From NCBI RefSeq assembly GCF_008642315.1, contig NZ_CP029192.1:1922001-1986000 (forward strand): a stretch of DNA of 64,000 nt, given 5' to 3'. The DNA comes from Streptomyces venezuelae. GTDB lineage: Bacteria > Actinomycetota > Actinomycetes > Streptomycetales > Streptomycetaceae. The notes below the pieces were generated by a model. It had not been told where the DNA came from and did not search any database. It saw only the letters and a program-made list of their open reading frames with translations. This document shows positions 7,789 to 17,191 of this stretch, one piece after another; position 1 is the first letter of the stretch, and each line of letters starts with the position of its first letter. A program made the position numbers and the translations under genes.

Positions 7789-10058
7789 CTGCGTCCTTGC
7801 TGATCGTGCTGGGCGAAACGCGCCGGGGCCGCGTACTGCTGCTGGTGGTCTGCCGGGGCGGCTGCGTACTGCGGCTGCTGGTCTACGGAGGGCTGGTGGT
7901 GCTGGTGGTGCTCCTGGTAGTCGTGCTCCGGCGTCCGGCGCGGCCTGCGGGGCCACCACAGTCCGCGGCCGAGCATCGTGGCCAGCGCGGGGACCAGGAC
8001 GAGGGAGAGCACGAGCGAGGAGAGGATGATGCCGAGGCCCGTGGCGAAGCCGATCTCCTGCGTCGCGGGGCTCGCGGCGAGGCTGGCGAAGGACCCGGCG
8101 AGCACGATGCCGGCCGTGGCGATGGCGGGCGCGGTGTGCCGTACGGCCTGCGCCACCGCCTGCCGGGCCGAGACCGGCTTCGCCATCTCCTCCCTGATCC
8201 GGTCGGTGATCAGGATGTTGTAGTCGGTGCCGAGGGCGACGACGAAGAGGAACAGCACGAGCGGCAGCGTGAACGACACCCCGGGCCGGTCGAGTCCGTG
8301 CTGGAAGAGCAGCGTGCTCGCGCCGAGCGTGGCCACGAACCCGAGCCCGACGGCGATCATCAGGACGACCGGCGCGAGCAGGGAGCGCAGCAGCAGGAAG
8401 AGGATGACGGCGATCAGCAGGGCCGCGACCGGGAACACGAGGCGCAGGTCCTTCTCCACGGCCGTCGAGATGTCGGCGAAGACGGCCGCCGTTCCCGTGA
8501 CGTACGCCTTGGTGCCCTCGGGGGCCGTGCGCGCCGCCGTCTCCCTGACCGGCCCGGAGACCAGGTCGCGGGCCTTCTGCGTGTCGGACTCGACGCTCAG
8601 GAACAGATCGACGCGCGCGGCGGTGCGGTCCTTGTTGAGCACCGGCTTGCCGACCTCGCCGACGCCCTCGGCCTTGGTGAGGGAACGGGTCATCTCGGTG
8701 AGTGAACCGGGCTCGATGGCGGCACCGTTCGTGCTCCGTACGTAGACACTGTGCGGGTCGGAGACTCCGGCGGGGAGGCTGCGGGAGATCTGTTCGGCGG
8801 TCCTGACGGCGGCGGTCTCGTGCGCTCCCTGCTGGTCGTAACTCATCTTGATGCCGACCGCGCCGGCACCGAGCGCGCCGAGCAGCACCAGGCTGCCGAC
8901 GGCGTGGCGCAGCGGACGGCTGCTCACCGCGTCGCCGAGGCGGGCGGCGATCCCGCCGGTGTGCTGCTTCTTCCAGGCGCGTGCGGGCCAGAACATGCCG
9001 CGTCCGAACACGGCGAGGAGCGCGGGCATGAGGGTGAGGCTCGCGAGGAGCATCACCAGTACGGAGATCGCGATGGCGGGGCCGAGGACCCGGAACTGGC
9101 CGAAGCTCGCGAGGCCCAGCGTCGCGAAGGCCGCCACGATCGTCAGGGCCGCGGACGTGATCGCGCCGCCCACCCGTCCGGTCGTCTCGGCCGCGGCGGC
9201 CCGCGCGTTCTGCTCGGGGTGGTTCCGCAGTTGCTCCCGGAACCGGAACATCAGGAAGAGGAAGTAGTCGATCCCGATTCCCAGGAGTACGACACCGATC
9301 AGGGAGGGAGTGGACGAGTCGAGGTCGATGGCGAAGAGTTTCGCCGCACCGACGACGGCTCCCGAGGCGACACCGCCGATGAGGGCCACCGCGATCAGGG
9401 GCACGAATGCGGCCGCCAGGCTGCGGAACACCAGGACGTTCAGCAGGACGATGAGGCCCATCGTCAGCGTGGACACGACTTTCCCGGTGGTTTCCTCGGC
9501 GTCCATGTCATCGACGGTGGAGGCGATTCCACCGGTGAAACCGACGCGCAGATCCGCCGTCGCGAATTCCTTCTCCGCACGGTCGCGGAATTTCTTGTAG
9601 ACGTCCTGCAGACCGGGGTCGGTCGGATTTCCGTCGAGCGACACCGTCAGGAGCCGGAAACTCTTGTCCGGGGACACGGCGCCCGGGGAAACCCGCGGGG
9701 TCTGCGAGTGATCCTTCATCAGCGGCTCGGGCTCGGGCGCGGTCACCCGCTCCCGGCCCAGGTCGGCCGCGGTGCCGGCGATCCGCCGCTGGTCGGCCGG
9801 CGTGAGCTTCCCGCCGTCGTCCCTGGCGACGAGCACGGTCAGCGCGTTGGGGTCCGGCTTGGTACCAAAATCCTCCTCCGCTATGCGCAGCGCCACGGCC
9901 GAGTCGTACTTCTTGGGCAGGAAATCCCCGGCCTGGGAATCGGTGACGTCGTACATCATCGAATTCCCCACGACGGACAGCGCCGCCCCGAGGACGGTCC
10001 ACACGATGACGGTCAGCCATCGGTGCCGGGTGGAGAAAGAGGTCAGCTTGCGGATCAT
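7785..10058 (-). CDS. MMPL/RND-family transporter
   Basis: The 757-residue protein has the duplicated RND layout. TM1 lies near residue 15, followed by an extracytoplasmic loop (about 40-175) and TM2-TM6. A second loop (about 400-520) precedes TM7-TM12. Family motifs such as GIGIDYFLFLMFRFREQL and its second-half counterpart GTDYNILITDRIREE are present. The C-terminal cytoplasmic tail is rich in His, Gln and Tyr (EHDYQEHHQHHQ). MMPL proteins export lipids, siderophores or antibiotics using the proton gradient. The gene is divergent from a two-component pair that may control it and is coupled to a lipoprotein hydrolase. Confidence 0.92.
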   Translation of the reverse strand: MIRKLTSFSTRHRWLTVIVWTVLGAALSVVGNSMMYDVTDSQAGDFLPKKYDSAVALRIAEEDFGTKPDPNALTVLVARDDGGKLTPADQRRIAGTAADLGRERVTAPEPEPLMKDHSQTPRVSPGAVSPDKSFRLLTVSLDGNPTDPGLQDVYKKFRDRAEKEFATADLRVGFTGGIASTVDDMDAEETTGKVVSTLTMGLIVLLNVLVFRSLAAAFVPLIAVALIGGVASGAVVGAAKLFAIDLDSSTPSLIGVVLLGIGIDYFLFLMFRFREQLRNHPEQNARAAAAETTGRVGGAITSAALTIVAAFATLGLASFGQFRVLGPAIAISVLVMLLASLTLMPALLAVFGRGMFWPARAWKKQHTGGIAARLGDAVSSRPLRHAVGSLVLLGALGAGAVGIKMSYDQQGAHETAAVRTAEQISRSLPAGVSDPHSVYVRSTNGAAIEPGSLTEMTRSLTKAEGVGEVGKPVLNKDRTAARVDLFLSVESDTQKARDLVSGPVRETAARTAPEGTKAYVTGTAAVFADISTAVEKDLRLVFPVAALLIAVILFLLLRSLLAPVVLMIAVGLGFVATLGASTLLFQHGLDRPGVSFTLPLVLFLFVVALGTDYNILITDRIREEMAKPVSARQAVAQAVRHTAPAIATAGIVLAGSFASLAASPATQEIGFATGLGIILSSLVLSLVLVPALATMLGRGLWWPRRPRRTPEHDYQEHHQHHQPSVDQQPQYAAAPADHQQQYAAPARFAQHDQQGRR

Positions 10059-10147
10059 GCCAAAAGCTCATCATCCGGGGCCCCTTGAACACGTCGGCCG
10101 CCGGAAGGGTCCGCGCCCGTGACCGTGGTCCGGCTACTCCGCCGCAG

Positions 10148-10165
10148 GCAGTACTCCAGTACTGG
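10148..10165. promoter_or_regulatory. Overlapping AGTACT repeats in the MMPL/histidine kinase gap
   Basis: GCAGTACTCC is followed by the perfect palindrome CCAGTACTGG (10156-10165), giving two AGTACT cores 8 bases apart in the 214-base divergent intergenic region. It is a plausible site for the adjacent NarL-type response regulator. Confidence 0.4.
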
Positions 10166-10272
10166 TCCAAGAACCGCCACCGCGCTGATCCGGGACCCTT
10201 TCGGGCGGGATGTAATGGTGCGGAGAGACGGGACGTCAGGGCCCGGCAGACGTTCGACTTGGAGGCGGCCGC

Positions 10273-11541
10273 ATGGCCCGTGACTTCTTCCCGCCGGTAC
10301 CGCCCACGCGCGGGGTGCGGCCGACGCCGGGGGATGTGGTGGTCGCCGGCCTCGCCGTGACGCTCGACCTGCTGGCCTATCTCGTCCCGGGCGAGGAGGG
10401 TCCCGGCGCACCGGTCACCGTGCTCGGCGTCCTGCTCATCGTCGTCTCCGTGATCCCGCTCCTCTTCAGGCGCCACCATCCCGTGCCGGCCCTCGGCGCG
10501 GCCCTCGCCGTGCAGATGGCCGTCAATCTGGGGCTCGCCGTCGAACCGGGCGACCCGGTGTCGAACACGTACGGCGCCGCCGTCACGGTCGGGCTCTACA
10601 CCGTGGCCAGGTACTGCGGGCGATGGCCCGTGGTGCTGGGGGTCGTCGCCACCGCGCCGGTGCAGCTCGCGCGGCACTGGCAGAACGACGTGCCCTTCCT
10701 GGGCATGGGCATCACCGACCTGATGGTGACGCCCTGCCTCATCGTCGGCATCGCCCTGGCCGTGCGGCAGTGGCAGCACCAGCTGAACATCAACCGCACG
10801 CTGCTGGCCGACCGCGCGGTGACGGAGGAGCGGCGCCGCATCGCACGGGAACTCCATGACATCGTCGCCCACCACATCACCACCATGTACCTGATGTCCG
10901 GCGGCGCCAGGTCGACCATGGACCGCGATCCGGAGACGGCCCGCGAGGCGCTGGTGACCCTGGAGGACTCCGGCCGCACGGCCCTGCACGAGATGCGGCA
11001 GCTCCTCGGCGTCCTGCGCAGCACCGAGACGGCGGAGGAGGCCCCGTCCGAACCGCAGCCCGGCGTGCACGACATCGAGCGGCTCGTTGCCGACTCGGCC
11101 GCCGCGGGTCTACCGACCGAATTCCACGTCACCGGGCGGGCCCGGCCGCTGCCGATGACCGTCGGCCTCACCCTCTACCGCATCGTCCAGGAGGCGTTGA
11201 CCAACGCCCGCAAGCACGCGGGGCCCGCCCGCGCGACGGTGCGGATCGGCTACCTCCCCGACCGGGTGACCGTCGAGGTGACCGACGACGGCGCCGGCGG
11301 CGGGGACCCGGGCACGGCCCGCTCCGGCGGCGGATACGGTCTCCTCGGCATGCGGGAACGCATCGCTCTGCACGACGGTTCCCTGCACGTCGGCAATCGC
11401 CCGGAGGGCGGCTTCGCGGTGACCGCGGAAGTGCCGCTGCCCGCGGACACGCACGACGAGCAGGAGCAGCACGTTCAGTACGTGCAGCACACGATGGACG
11501 AGACGCACGAGACGCACGAGAAGGACGGGACGCCCCGATGA
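10273..11541 (+). CDS. NarL-type sensor histidine kinase (HisKA_3)
   Basis: The 422-residue membrane kinase has about five N-terminal hydrophobic segments up to residue 165. A dimerisation/phosphoacceptor domain follows with ERRRIARELHDIVAHH (His195). The ATPase domain shows LYRIVQEALTNARKHAG (N box), VTDDGAGGG and GYGLLGMRERI. The C-terminal tail is unusually rich in His, Glu and Thr (DTHDEQEQH...HETHEK). It phosphorylates the response regulator encoded next, whose ATG overlaps this stop codon. Its divergence from the MMPL transporter operon suggests that the pair senses a membrane stress or compound and controls export. Confidence 0.93.
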   Translation: MARDFFPPVPPTRGVRPTPGDVVVAGLAVTLDLLAYLVPGEEGPGAPVTVLGVLLIVVSVIPLLFRRHHPVPALGAALAVQMAVNLGLAVEPGDPVSNTYGAAVTVGLYTVARYCGRWPVVLGVVATAPVQLARHWQNDVPFLGMGITDLMVTPCLIVGIALAVRQWQHQLNINRTLLADRAVTEERRRIARELHDIVAHHITTMYLMSGGARSTMDRDPETAREALVTLEDSGRTALHEMRQLLGVLRSTETAEEAPSEPQPGVHDIERLVADSAAAGLPTEFHVTGRARPLPMTVGLTLYRIVQEALTNARKHAGPARATVRIGYLPDRVTVEVTDDGAGGGDPGTARSGGGYGLLGMRERIALHDGSLHVGNRPEGGFAVTAEVPLPADTHDEQEQHVQYVQHTMDETHETHEKDGTPR

Positions 11542-12233
11542 CCTCTGCCACCCCGCCCGAGCGGATCACCGTGCTCATCGCCGACGACCAGCCCCTCGTA
11601 CGCCGTGGTCTCTCCCTCATCCTGCGCTCGGACCCCGCCATCGAGGTCGTCGGCGAGGTGGACGACGGAGCGCAGGCCATCGCCGCGGCCCACGAACTCC
11701 GCCCGGACGTCGTCCTGATGGACATCCGCATGCCGGTGCTCGACGGGGTGCGGGCCACCGAGCGTCTGAGCGCCGAGCTGCCCCGGTGCCGGGTCCTCGC
11801 GCTCAGCACCTTCGACATGGACGAGCACGTGGTCGGCGCCCTGCGGGCGGGCGCATCGGGGTTCCTACCCAAGGACGTCTCGCCGGAGGAACTGGTCGCC
11901 GCGCTGCGCACCGTCCACCGCGGCGAGGCCGTCGTCGCCCCGCGGCTCCTCACCCGGCTGCTCGCCACGTTCGTGTCCCCGGCACCGGTACCGGCCCCAC
12001 CCGGCGCGGACCTCTCCCGGCTCACACCGCGCGAGGTGGAGGTGCTGCGCCTGATCGCCGCGGGTCTCGACAACACCGAGATCGCGCACCGGATGGCGAT
12101 CGGCGTCCAGACCGTGAAGAACCACGCCACCGGCATCTTCGCCAAGCTCGGCGTCCGCGACCGCGCGCAGGCGGTCATCGCGGCGTACGAGTCGGGGCTC
12201 GTCCGGGCGGGACAGCCCGGCGCGGGGCTGTAA
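11538..12233 (+). CDS. NarL/LuxR-family response regulator
   Basis: The 231-residue protein has a receiver domain (phosphoacceptor Asp62 in LMDIRMP, acidic pair in IADDQP, Lys in FLPKD). The C-terminal LuxR-type helix-turn-helix reads LTPREVEVLRLIAAGLDN and VQTVKNHATGIFAKLGVRDR. It is translated by ATGA overlap with the histidine kinase. The likely target is the divergent MMPL/hydrolase operon and perhaps its own promoter. Confidence 0.94.
   Translation: MTSATPPERITVLIADDQPLVRRGLSLILRSDPAIEVVGEVDDGAQAIAAAHELRPDVVLMDIRMPVLDGVRATERLSAELPRCRVLALSTFDMDEHVVGALRAGASGFLPKDVSPEELVAALRTVHRGEAVVAPRLLTRLLATFVSPAPVPAPPGADLSRLTPREVEVLRLIAAGLDNTEIAHRMAIGVQTVKNHATGIFAKLGVRDRAQAVIAAYESGLVRAGQPGAGL
12212..12231. 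terminator. Hairpin at the convergent response regulator/ABC operon junction
   Basis: ACAGCCC (12212-12218) pairs with GGGCTGT (12225-12231) across a 6-base loop, overlapping the response regulator stop codon. Only 16 bases separate the two convergent genes, so a bidirectional terminator here is plausible but the stem is short. Confidence 0.45.
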
Positions 12234-12249
12234 CACCCCCCCCAGACCT

Positions 12250-13578
12250 TCAGCGCTGGTACCGCGCCAGGACCAGATTCCCGTCCTTCACCAGCCGCTT
12301 CTCCAGTTCGTCGAGGTCGATCGCCCCGCTGTAGTACTCCTGGAGCGCAGGCGTCGCAACCTTGTCCTTCCACTCGGGGTAGCCGCGCACGGACTGGGCG
12401 GGGGCCGGGCGGAGGTCCTCGGAGAGGGCCGTACCCGCGGACCAGCCGTTCTTCTCCGTGCGCAGGGCCGGGTCCTTCAGCGCCTGCTCGCCGGTCGGCA
12501 GCATCCAGTCGCCGCGCGCGAGCTTCACCATGTTGTCCGGCTGGAGGAAGAAGTCGATGAACTCGGCCGCCTCCTTCTTGTGGGCGCTGTCCTCGGAGAC
12601 GGACAGGGTCTGCGGGCTGACGCCCTGCGCGAGCCCTTCCGCCCCGGCCGGGGCGGGCAGCACCTGCCACTCGAAGCCCTTCGGCGCCTGCTGGACGATC
12701 TGCTGGCGGTACGAGAAGCCGAGCGGGACCATCGCGTACTTGCCGCCGAAGAAGCCGGGCAGCGTGTCGGAGCCGCCCATGCCTAGGGTGCTGCCGGACG
12801 CGCTCCTGTCGACGTTGACCTGGTCGTGGACCGTGCGCGGCATGACCTGGTCGGGCGCGTCGAAGCGGACGTCGACCTTGCCGTCCGCGCCCCGGTGGAA
12901 CATCTTCCCGCCGGTCGACAGGGAGAGGTTGAGCGTGGCGGAGACCGGCTCCTTCAGCGGCCAGGCGACGCCGTACTTGCCGTCCGTGCCGTCGCCGAGC
13001 TCCTTGGTGATCCTCCGGAACTCCGGCCAGCTCCACGGCTTCTCGGGCGTCGGGATGCGTACGCCCGACTTCTTCAGCCACTTGGCGTTGGCGATCAGGA
13101 CGCGCGGCTCCTGCAGGAACGGCACTCCGTAGACCTTCCCGTCGAAGGTCGCCGTCTCCCAGCTGCGCCCCGGGATGTCCGCCTTGAGGCGCTCGGGCAG
13201 GAGGTCGCCGATGTCCGCGAGATACCCGCCGTAGGCGAAGTCGGCGAGGTCGTCCGACGCGTCGTGGATGATGTCCGGCGCCTCGCCGCCCTCGAAGGAG
13301 GTGAGCAGCTGGTCGTGGACGCTGTCCCAGCTGCCCTGGATGTACTCGACCTCGACGTCGGGGTGGGTGGCGTTCCACTCCTCGACGAGCGCCTTGTTGG
13401 CGTCGACGGACTCCTTCTGCCAGGCCAGGGACTGGAACTGGAGGGTGATCTTCCCGTCGTCGTCCCCGGAGTCGCCGCTGCATCCGGCGAGCAGCAGCGC
13501 GAGCGCGGCGACAGCGGCGGCCAGACGGGATGCCGTGCGGGGGGCCGAGCGAGGTCCCGTACGCGGTGCCGTGCTCAT
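12250..13578 (-). CDS. Sugar ABC transporter substrate-binding lipoprotein
   Basis: The 442-residue protein has a signal peptide ending in a lipobox (LLLAGCSG). The mature part resembles family-1 solute-binding proteins: EWNATHPDVEVEYIQGSWDSVHDQ near the N-terminus, PDIIHDASDDLADFAYGG, and VYGVPFLQEPRVL. It should bind an oligosaccharide outside the membrane. Its ATG overlaps the stop codon of the second permease by one base (TGATG), making it the last gene of the operon although binding proteins are more often first. No ATPase gene is present, and in Streptomyces the shared ATPase MsiK typically energises such importers. Confidence 0.92.
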   Translation of the reverse strand: MSTAPRTGPRSAPRTASRLAAAVAALALLLAGCSGDSGDDDGKITLQFQSLAWQKESVDANKALVEEWNATHPDVEVEYIQGSWDSVHDQLLTSFEGGEAPDIIHDASDDLADFAYGGYLADIGDLLPERLKADIPGRSWETATFDGKVYGVPFLQEPRVLIANAKWLKKSGVRIPTPEKPWSWPEFRRITKELGDGTDGKYGVAWPLKEPVSATLNLSLSTGGKMFHRGADGKVDVRFDAPDQVMPRTVHDQVNVDRSASGSTLGMGGSDTLPGFFGGKYAMVPLGFSYRQQIVQQAPKGFEWQVLPAPAGAEGLAQGVSPQTLSVSEDSAHKKEAAEFIDFFLQPDNMVKLARGDWMLPTGEQALKDPALRTEKNGWSAGTALSEDLRPAPAQSVRGYPEWKDKVATPALQEYYSGAIDLDELEKRLVKDGNLVLARYQR

Positions 13579-14414
13579 CACGCCTTCACCGCCCCCGCCA
13601 GCATGCCGCCCGTGATCCGCTTCTGGATGATCGCGAAGATGACGAGCGAGGGGATGGTCGCGAGGAACGCCGCCGCCGCGAGCGGGCCGAGGTCGGCGAC
13701 GCCCTCCGTGCCGATGAAGCGGTTGAGGATGACCGGCAACGTCTGCTTCTCCGGGGTCTTGAGCAGGACGAGCGCGAAGAAGAACTCGTTCCATGCGGTG
13801 ATGAAGGCGAACATCGCGGTGGCGACGATGCCGGGGGCGAGCAGTGGCGCGACGACCGAGACGAAGGTCCGCACCTTGCTCGCGCCGTCCACCGCGGCGG
13901 CCTCCTCCAGCTCGGTGGGGACCGCGCGGACGTACCCGACGAGCATCCACAGCGCGAACGGCAGCGACCACACCACGTAGACCATGATCAGGCCGATGAG
14001 CGAGTTGATCAGGTGCAGGTTCTTCAGGATCAGGAAGAGCGGGATGATGATCAGGACGAACGGGAACGCCTGGCTGATCACCACCCAGCCGGTGGCCGCC
14101 TTCGCGACGCGGTTGCGGTGCCTGGCCATCACGTACGCCATCGGGGTCGCGATGACGACCGCGATCAGGGACGCGCTGAGCGCCGCGATCAGGGAGTTGC
14201 CCGCGGCCTGGAGGAGCGGCTGTTCGTCGAAGGCCTGGCGGAAGTTGTCCAGGGTCGGATCCTTGGGGATCCAGGTGGGGTGCAGGCTGCCCAGTTCCCG
14301 TGCGGGCTTGAAGGCCGTGGAGATCAGCCAGAGGAACGGGAAGGCGAGGAAGACCAGGTAGGCGGCGAGTGCCACGTACTGTGCGGCGCGTGCCGGCTTG
14401 GTCGTGCGCATCAT
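13578..14414 (-). CDS. Carbohydrate ABC transporter permease (MalG type)
   Basis: The 278-residue protein has six membrane segments and the EAA loop ELEEAAAVDGASKVRTF with the invariant Gly, which contacts the ATPase. The start is an ATGATG doublet overlapping the stop of the first permease. The C-terminal end KRITGGMLAGAVKA is typical of MalG/UgpE-type permeases. It forms a heterodimer with the upstream permease. Confidence 0.93.
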   Translation of the reverse strand: MMRTTKPARAAQYVALAAYLVFLAFPFLWLISTAFKPARELGSLHPTWIPKDPTLDNFRQAFDEQPLLQAAGNSLIAALSASLIAVVIATPMAYVMARHRNRVAKAATGWVVISQAFPFVLIIIPLFLILKNLHLINSLIGLIMVYVVWSLPFALWMLVGYVRAVPTELEEAAAVDGASKVRTFVSVVAPLLAPGIVATAMFAFITAWNEFFFALVLLKTPEKQTLPVILNRFIGTEGVADLGPLAAAAFLATIPSLVIFAIIQKRITGGMLAGAVKA

Positions 14415-15334
14415 GCCTCGTCGCCTCCCTTCAGACGGCCCACGAGGTAGACGGCGAGGATGACGGAGATGACCGCGACCATCACGCAGCCCATCGCCGC
14501 CGCGTAGCCGAACTGGCCGTAGCGGAACGCCTCTTCGTAGGCGAAGAGCATGGGGAGGCGGGTGCGGCCGCCGGGGCCGCCCTGGGTCAGGACGTAGACC
14601 AGGGCGAACGAGTTGAAGTTCCAGATGAAGTTGAGCGCCGTGATGGCGAGGGCGATCGGCTTGATCGCCGGCCAGGTGACCGTGCGGAAGCGGCGCCAGG
14701 CGCCGGCGCCGTCCATGGCGGCGGCCTCGTGCAGTTCGCGCGGGGTGTTCTGCAGTCCGGCGAGCAGCGCGACGGTGGTCTGCGGCATGCCGGCCCACAC
14801 GCCGACGACGATGACGGCGAAGAGTGCGGTGGCCGTGCCCGTCAGCCAGTCCTTGCCGTCCCCGAGGCCCAGGTTGGAGAGCGTTTCGTTGAGCACGCCG
14901 GCGTCCGGGTGGTAGACGAGCCGCCACATGATGCCGACGACCACCTCGGGCATCGCCCACGGGATGATCGCCAGCGCCCGCGCGAGCCAGCGCATCCGCA
15001 GCGGCTGGTTGAGCAGGAGGGCGAGACCGAGCGCGAGGAAGAACTGCGGCACGGTGACGCCGAACGCCCAGAGCAGACCGATCCGGAACGAGTCCCAGAA
15101 CAGCGTGTCGTGCAGCAGATCCTGGAAGTTGAGGGCGCCGACCCACTGGGTGGGCTCGGTGCGGCCCGACTGCGAGTCGGTGAAGGCCAGCGCGATGCCG
15201 TAGAGGAGCGGGCCGACGCTGAGGACGAGGATCGGGATGAGGGCGGGCAGCACGAGGAACCACGCGCCGTGGTCCGCGACTCCGCGTCCCGGCTTCCCTC
15301 TCGCTGACCGCTTCGTCGCGGTCGCCAATGTCAC
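14411..15334 (-). CDS. Sugar ABC transporter permease (MalF type)
   Basis: The 307-residue protein has a hydrophobic first segment (WFLVLPALIPILVLSVGPLL), five further membrane helices and the EAA motif ELHEAAAMDGAGAWRRF. It is the first gene of the three-gene importer operon, so the promoter should lie in the 170-base gap towards the divergent phosphotransferase gene. That gap holds a CTTGA-TACG-TCAAG dyad that may be the operator. Confidence 0.93.
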   Translation of the reverse strand: MTLATATKRSARGKPGRGVADHGAWFLVLPALIPILVLSVGPLLYGIALAFTDSQSGRTEPTQWVGALNFQDLLHDTLFWDSFRIGLLWAFGVTVPQFFLALGLALLLNQPLRMRWLARALAIIPWAMPEVVVGIMWRLVYHPDAGVLNETLSNLGLGDGKDWLTGTATALFAVIVVGVWAGMPQTTVALLAGLQNTPRELHEAAAMDGAGAWRRFRTVTWPAIKPIALAITALNFIWNFNSFALVYVLTQGGPGGRTRLPMLFAYEEAFRYGQFGYAAAMGCVMVAVISVILAVYLVGRLKGGDEA

Positions 15335-15406
15335 GGGATCGGCTCCTTCGGGCGGCTTGTGCGGGTCCGGCCGCCCCGGCGGCCTCCGTCATCGTGCTGA
15401 CGCGGT

Positions 15407-15420
15407 CTTGATACGTCAAG
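15407..15420. promoter_or_regulatory. Dyad CTTGATACGTCAAG upstream of the sugar ABC operon
   Basis: Five-base arms CTTGA/TCAAG flank TACG, 73 bases upstream of the first permease start and 85 bases upstream of the divergent phosphotransferase start. CTTG...CAAG ends occur in LacI- and GntR-type sugar operators of Streptomyces. No regulator gene is adjacent. Confidence 0.4.
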
Positions 15421-15504
15421 CAGCTGCGCGCCCTCGCACACCGGTTGGCCTGTGCGAATGCGAGACTGTCGGGCGAACGGGGCAACGGGTGCGGGAGGCA
15501 CGGG

Positions 15505-16368
15505 ATGGACGAGGCGCGGGCACGGGACGTACTGGACGCGGCGGACCTGCCGGTTCCGGCGGGCGGGGCCCGGCTGCTCGCTCTCGGCGAGAACGCGGTG
15601 TTCGCCGTCGGCGAGCTGGTCGTCAAGGTCGGCCGTGCCGCCCCCGAGCTCCTCGCGCGGGCGCGGCGCGAGACGGCCGTCGCCCGCTGGCTGGAGCAGG
15701 CGGATGTCCCGGCCGTGCGGGCCGCCGAGCCCGAGGCACGCCTGGTGGACGGCCATCCGGTGACGCTCTGGCACCGGCTGCCGGAGGCGGTGCGCCCCGC
15801 CGAGCCGCGCGACCTCGCCGCGCTGATCCGTCGCGTGCACGATCTCGATCCCCCCTCCTTCGAGCTCCCCCGCCGTGAACTGCTCGGTGGTGTGGAGCGG
15901 TGGCTGCGGCTCGCGGGTGACGCGGTCGACCCGGCCGACGCGGACTATCTGCGCGAGCGCAGGGACGGGTTCGCGGCGGCCGCCGCGGCGCTGACGCCCC
16001 GGCTCGCGCCGGGCCCCATCCACGGGGACGCGCTGCCCCGCAACGTCCTGGTCGGCCCGGACGGGCCGGCGCTCGTCGACCTGGAGACCTTCTCCTACGA
16101 TCTGCGCGAGCACGATCTGGTCGTCATGGCTCTCTCCCGCGACCGGTACGGTCTCGCGCCGGAGGCGTACGACGGGTTCGTGTCCACGTACGGCTGGGAC
16201 GTTCGGGAGTGGGACGGGTGCGCCGTGCTGCGGGGCGCCCGCGAGACGGCCAGCTGCGCGTGGGTCGCGCAGCACGCACCGTCCAACCCGAAGGCACTCG
16301 CCGAATTCCGCAGACGGGTGGCGTCCCTCAGGGAGGGGGACACGGAGGTCCGCTGGTACCCCTTCTGA
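15505..16368 (+). CDS. APH-family phosphotransferase (aminoglycoside/choline kinase-like)
   Basis: The 287-residue protein has the protein-kinase-like fold of the APH family. An N-terminal lobe carries VVKVGR (ATP Lys). The catalytic loop IHGDALPRNVLV has Asp175 and Asn180. The metal-binding LVDLETFSYD replaces the DFG/DWE element. GGGAGG lies seven bases before the ATG. Substrates of unassigned members range from antibiotics to sugars and cofactors, and the divergent position beside a sugar importer allows a sugar kinase role. No acceptor-specific residues can be named. Confidence 0.8.
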   Translation: MDEARARDVLDAADLPVPAGGARLLALGENAVFAVGELVVKVGRAAPELLARARRETAVARWLEQADVPAVRAAEPEARLVDGHPVTLWHRLPEAVRPAEPRDLAALIRRVHDLDPPSFELPRRELLGGVERWLRLAGDAVDPADADYLRERRDGFAAAAAALTPRLAPGPIHGDALPRNVLVGPDGPALVDLETFSYDLREHDLVVMALSRDRYGLAPEAYDGFVSTYGWDVREWDGCAVLRGARETASCAWVAQHAPSNPKALAEFRRRVASLREGDTEVRWYPF

Positions 16369-16410
16369 AACCGTTTTGGACCCTTCAAAGCAGAGGTTCC
16401 TCAGGGGCCC

Positions 16411-16995
16411 TCAGAGGATCTCCCAGCTCAGTTCCGTCCCGTCGGCTACCACGGGCAGGCAGCCGTCTACGGCTTGTCCTGTCTCCAGGGCTGTGGCTGT
16501 GGCGTCCATAAGTGCCGGCAGCGACGACCACATGGGATGAGAGCTGAAGCGAGTGCCCTGCTCGTGGTCGGCCTCCCCGATGCGTCCGCGGCGGCGGTAC
16601 GGGCGCTGATCGACGACGAGGGTGTCACCACCGCCACTGGTGGCGAAAGGGATCCAGCGGGAGTGCCACCACGGCCCCCAGTCGTCGCCGAAGTCACTCT
16701 CCTCGACGCCCTCGAACACATCGTGGTAGATCCTCATCCCCAGTTGCCAGTCACTGGCGATGATGTGCGTGTTGAGGAGCCGCCAGTACGGGGGCAGCAG
16801 GACGTCATCGCCCGTGCCGTTGTGCCGAAGCAGCGACTGCACCAGGGGCTCGGGAAACGGCTGGCCGATGATCTGTTCGGCAACGGCTATGTCCGAGCGC
16901 TCTGCCGGGGGCTCAAGAGCGGCGAACGTGCGGGGCGCATGCCGAGCAAGCCATGTCTCGATACGGGCCCAGGACTCGGGTACCAACGGAATCAT
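16411..16995 (-). CDS. SMI1/KNR4 (SUKH) family protein
   Basis: The 194-residue protein shows the SUKH core: ERSDIAVAEQIIGQPFPEPLVQ at the N-terminus, HNGTGDDVLLPPYWRLLN, then RWIPFATSGGGDTLVVD with the conserved W-x-P-x-A-x-x-G-G-G-D pattern. SUKH proteins commonly act as immunity proteins to polymorphic toxins, but stand-alone copies in Streptomyces are frequent and mostly of unknown role. No toxin gene is adjacent. The gene on its upstream side is a divergent secreted protein that could be an interacting partner, though nothing in sequence proves this. No clear ribosome site precedes the ATG. Confidence 0.8.
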   Translation of the reverse strand: MIPLVPESWARIETWLARHAPRTFAALEPPAERSDIAVAEQIIGQPFPEPLVQSLLRHNGTGDDVLLPPYWRLLNTHIIASDWQLGMRIYHDVFEGVEESDFGDDWGPWWHSRWIPFATSGGGDTLVVDQRPYRRRGRIGEADHEQGTRFSSHPMWSSLPALMDATATALETGQAVDGCLPVVADGTELSWEIL

Positions 16996-17191
16996 CCAGA
17001 GATGGTGTCAGCCCGATCCACTCGCCGACGGAGGGTTTAAGGACGGGTTCCAGAACAGGCTGATTCATCCGAGGCCAAGCCCGCGTTTCTCACTCTCCGT
17101 AATTGTTGTGACACAGCTCATGTTGCCCTTGGGGAGTTCACCTCATTACCTTCAAGATCACGAAGCCCGACTTGACCAGCCGGGCGAGAAA

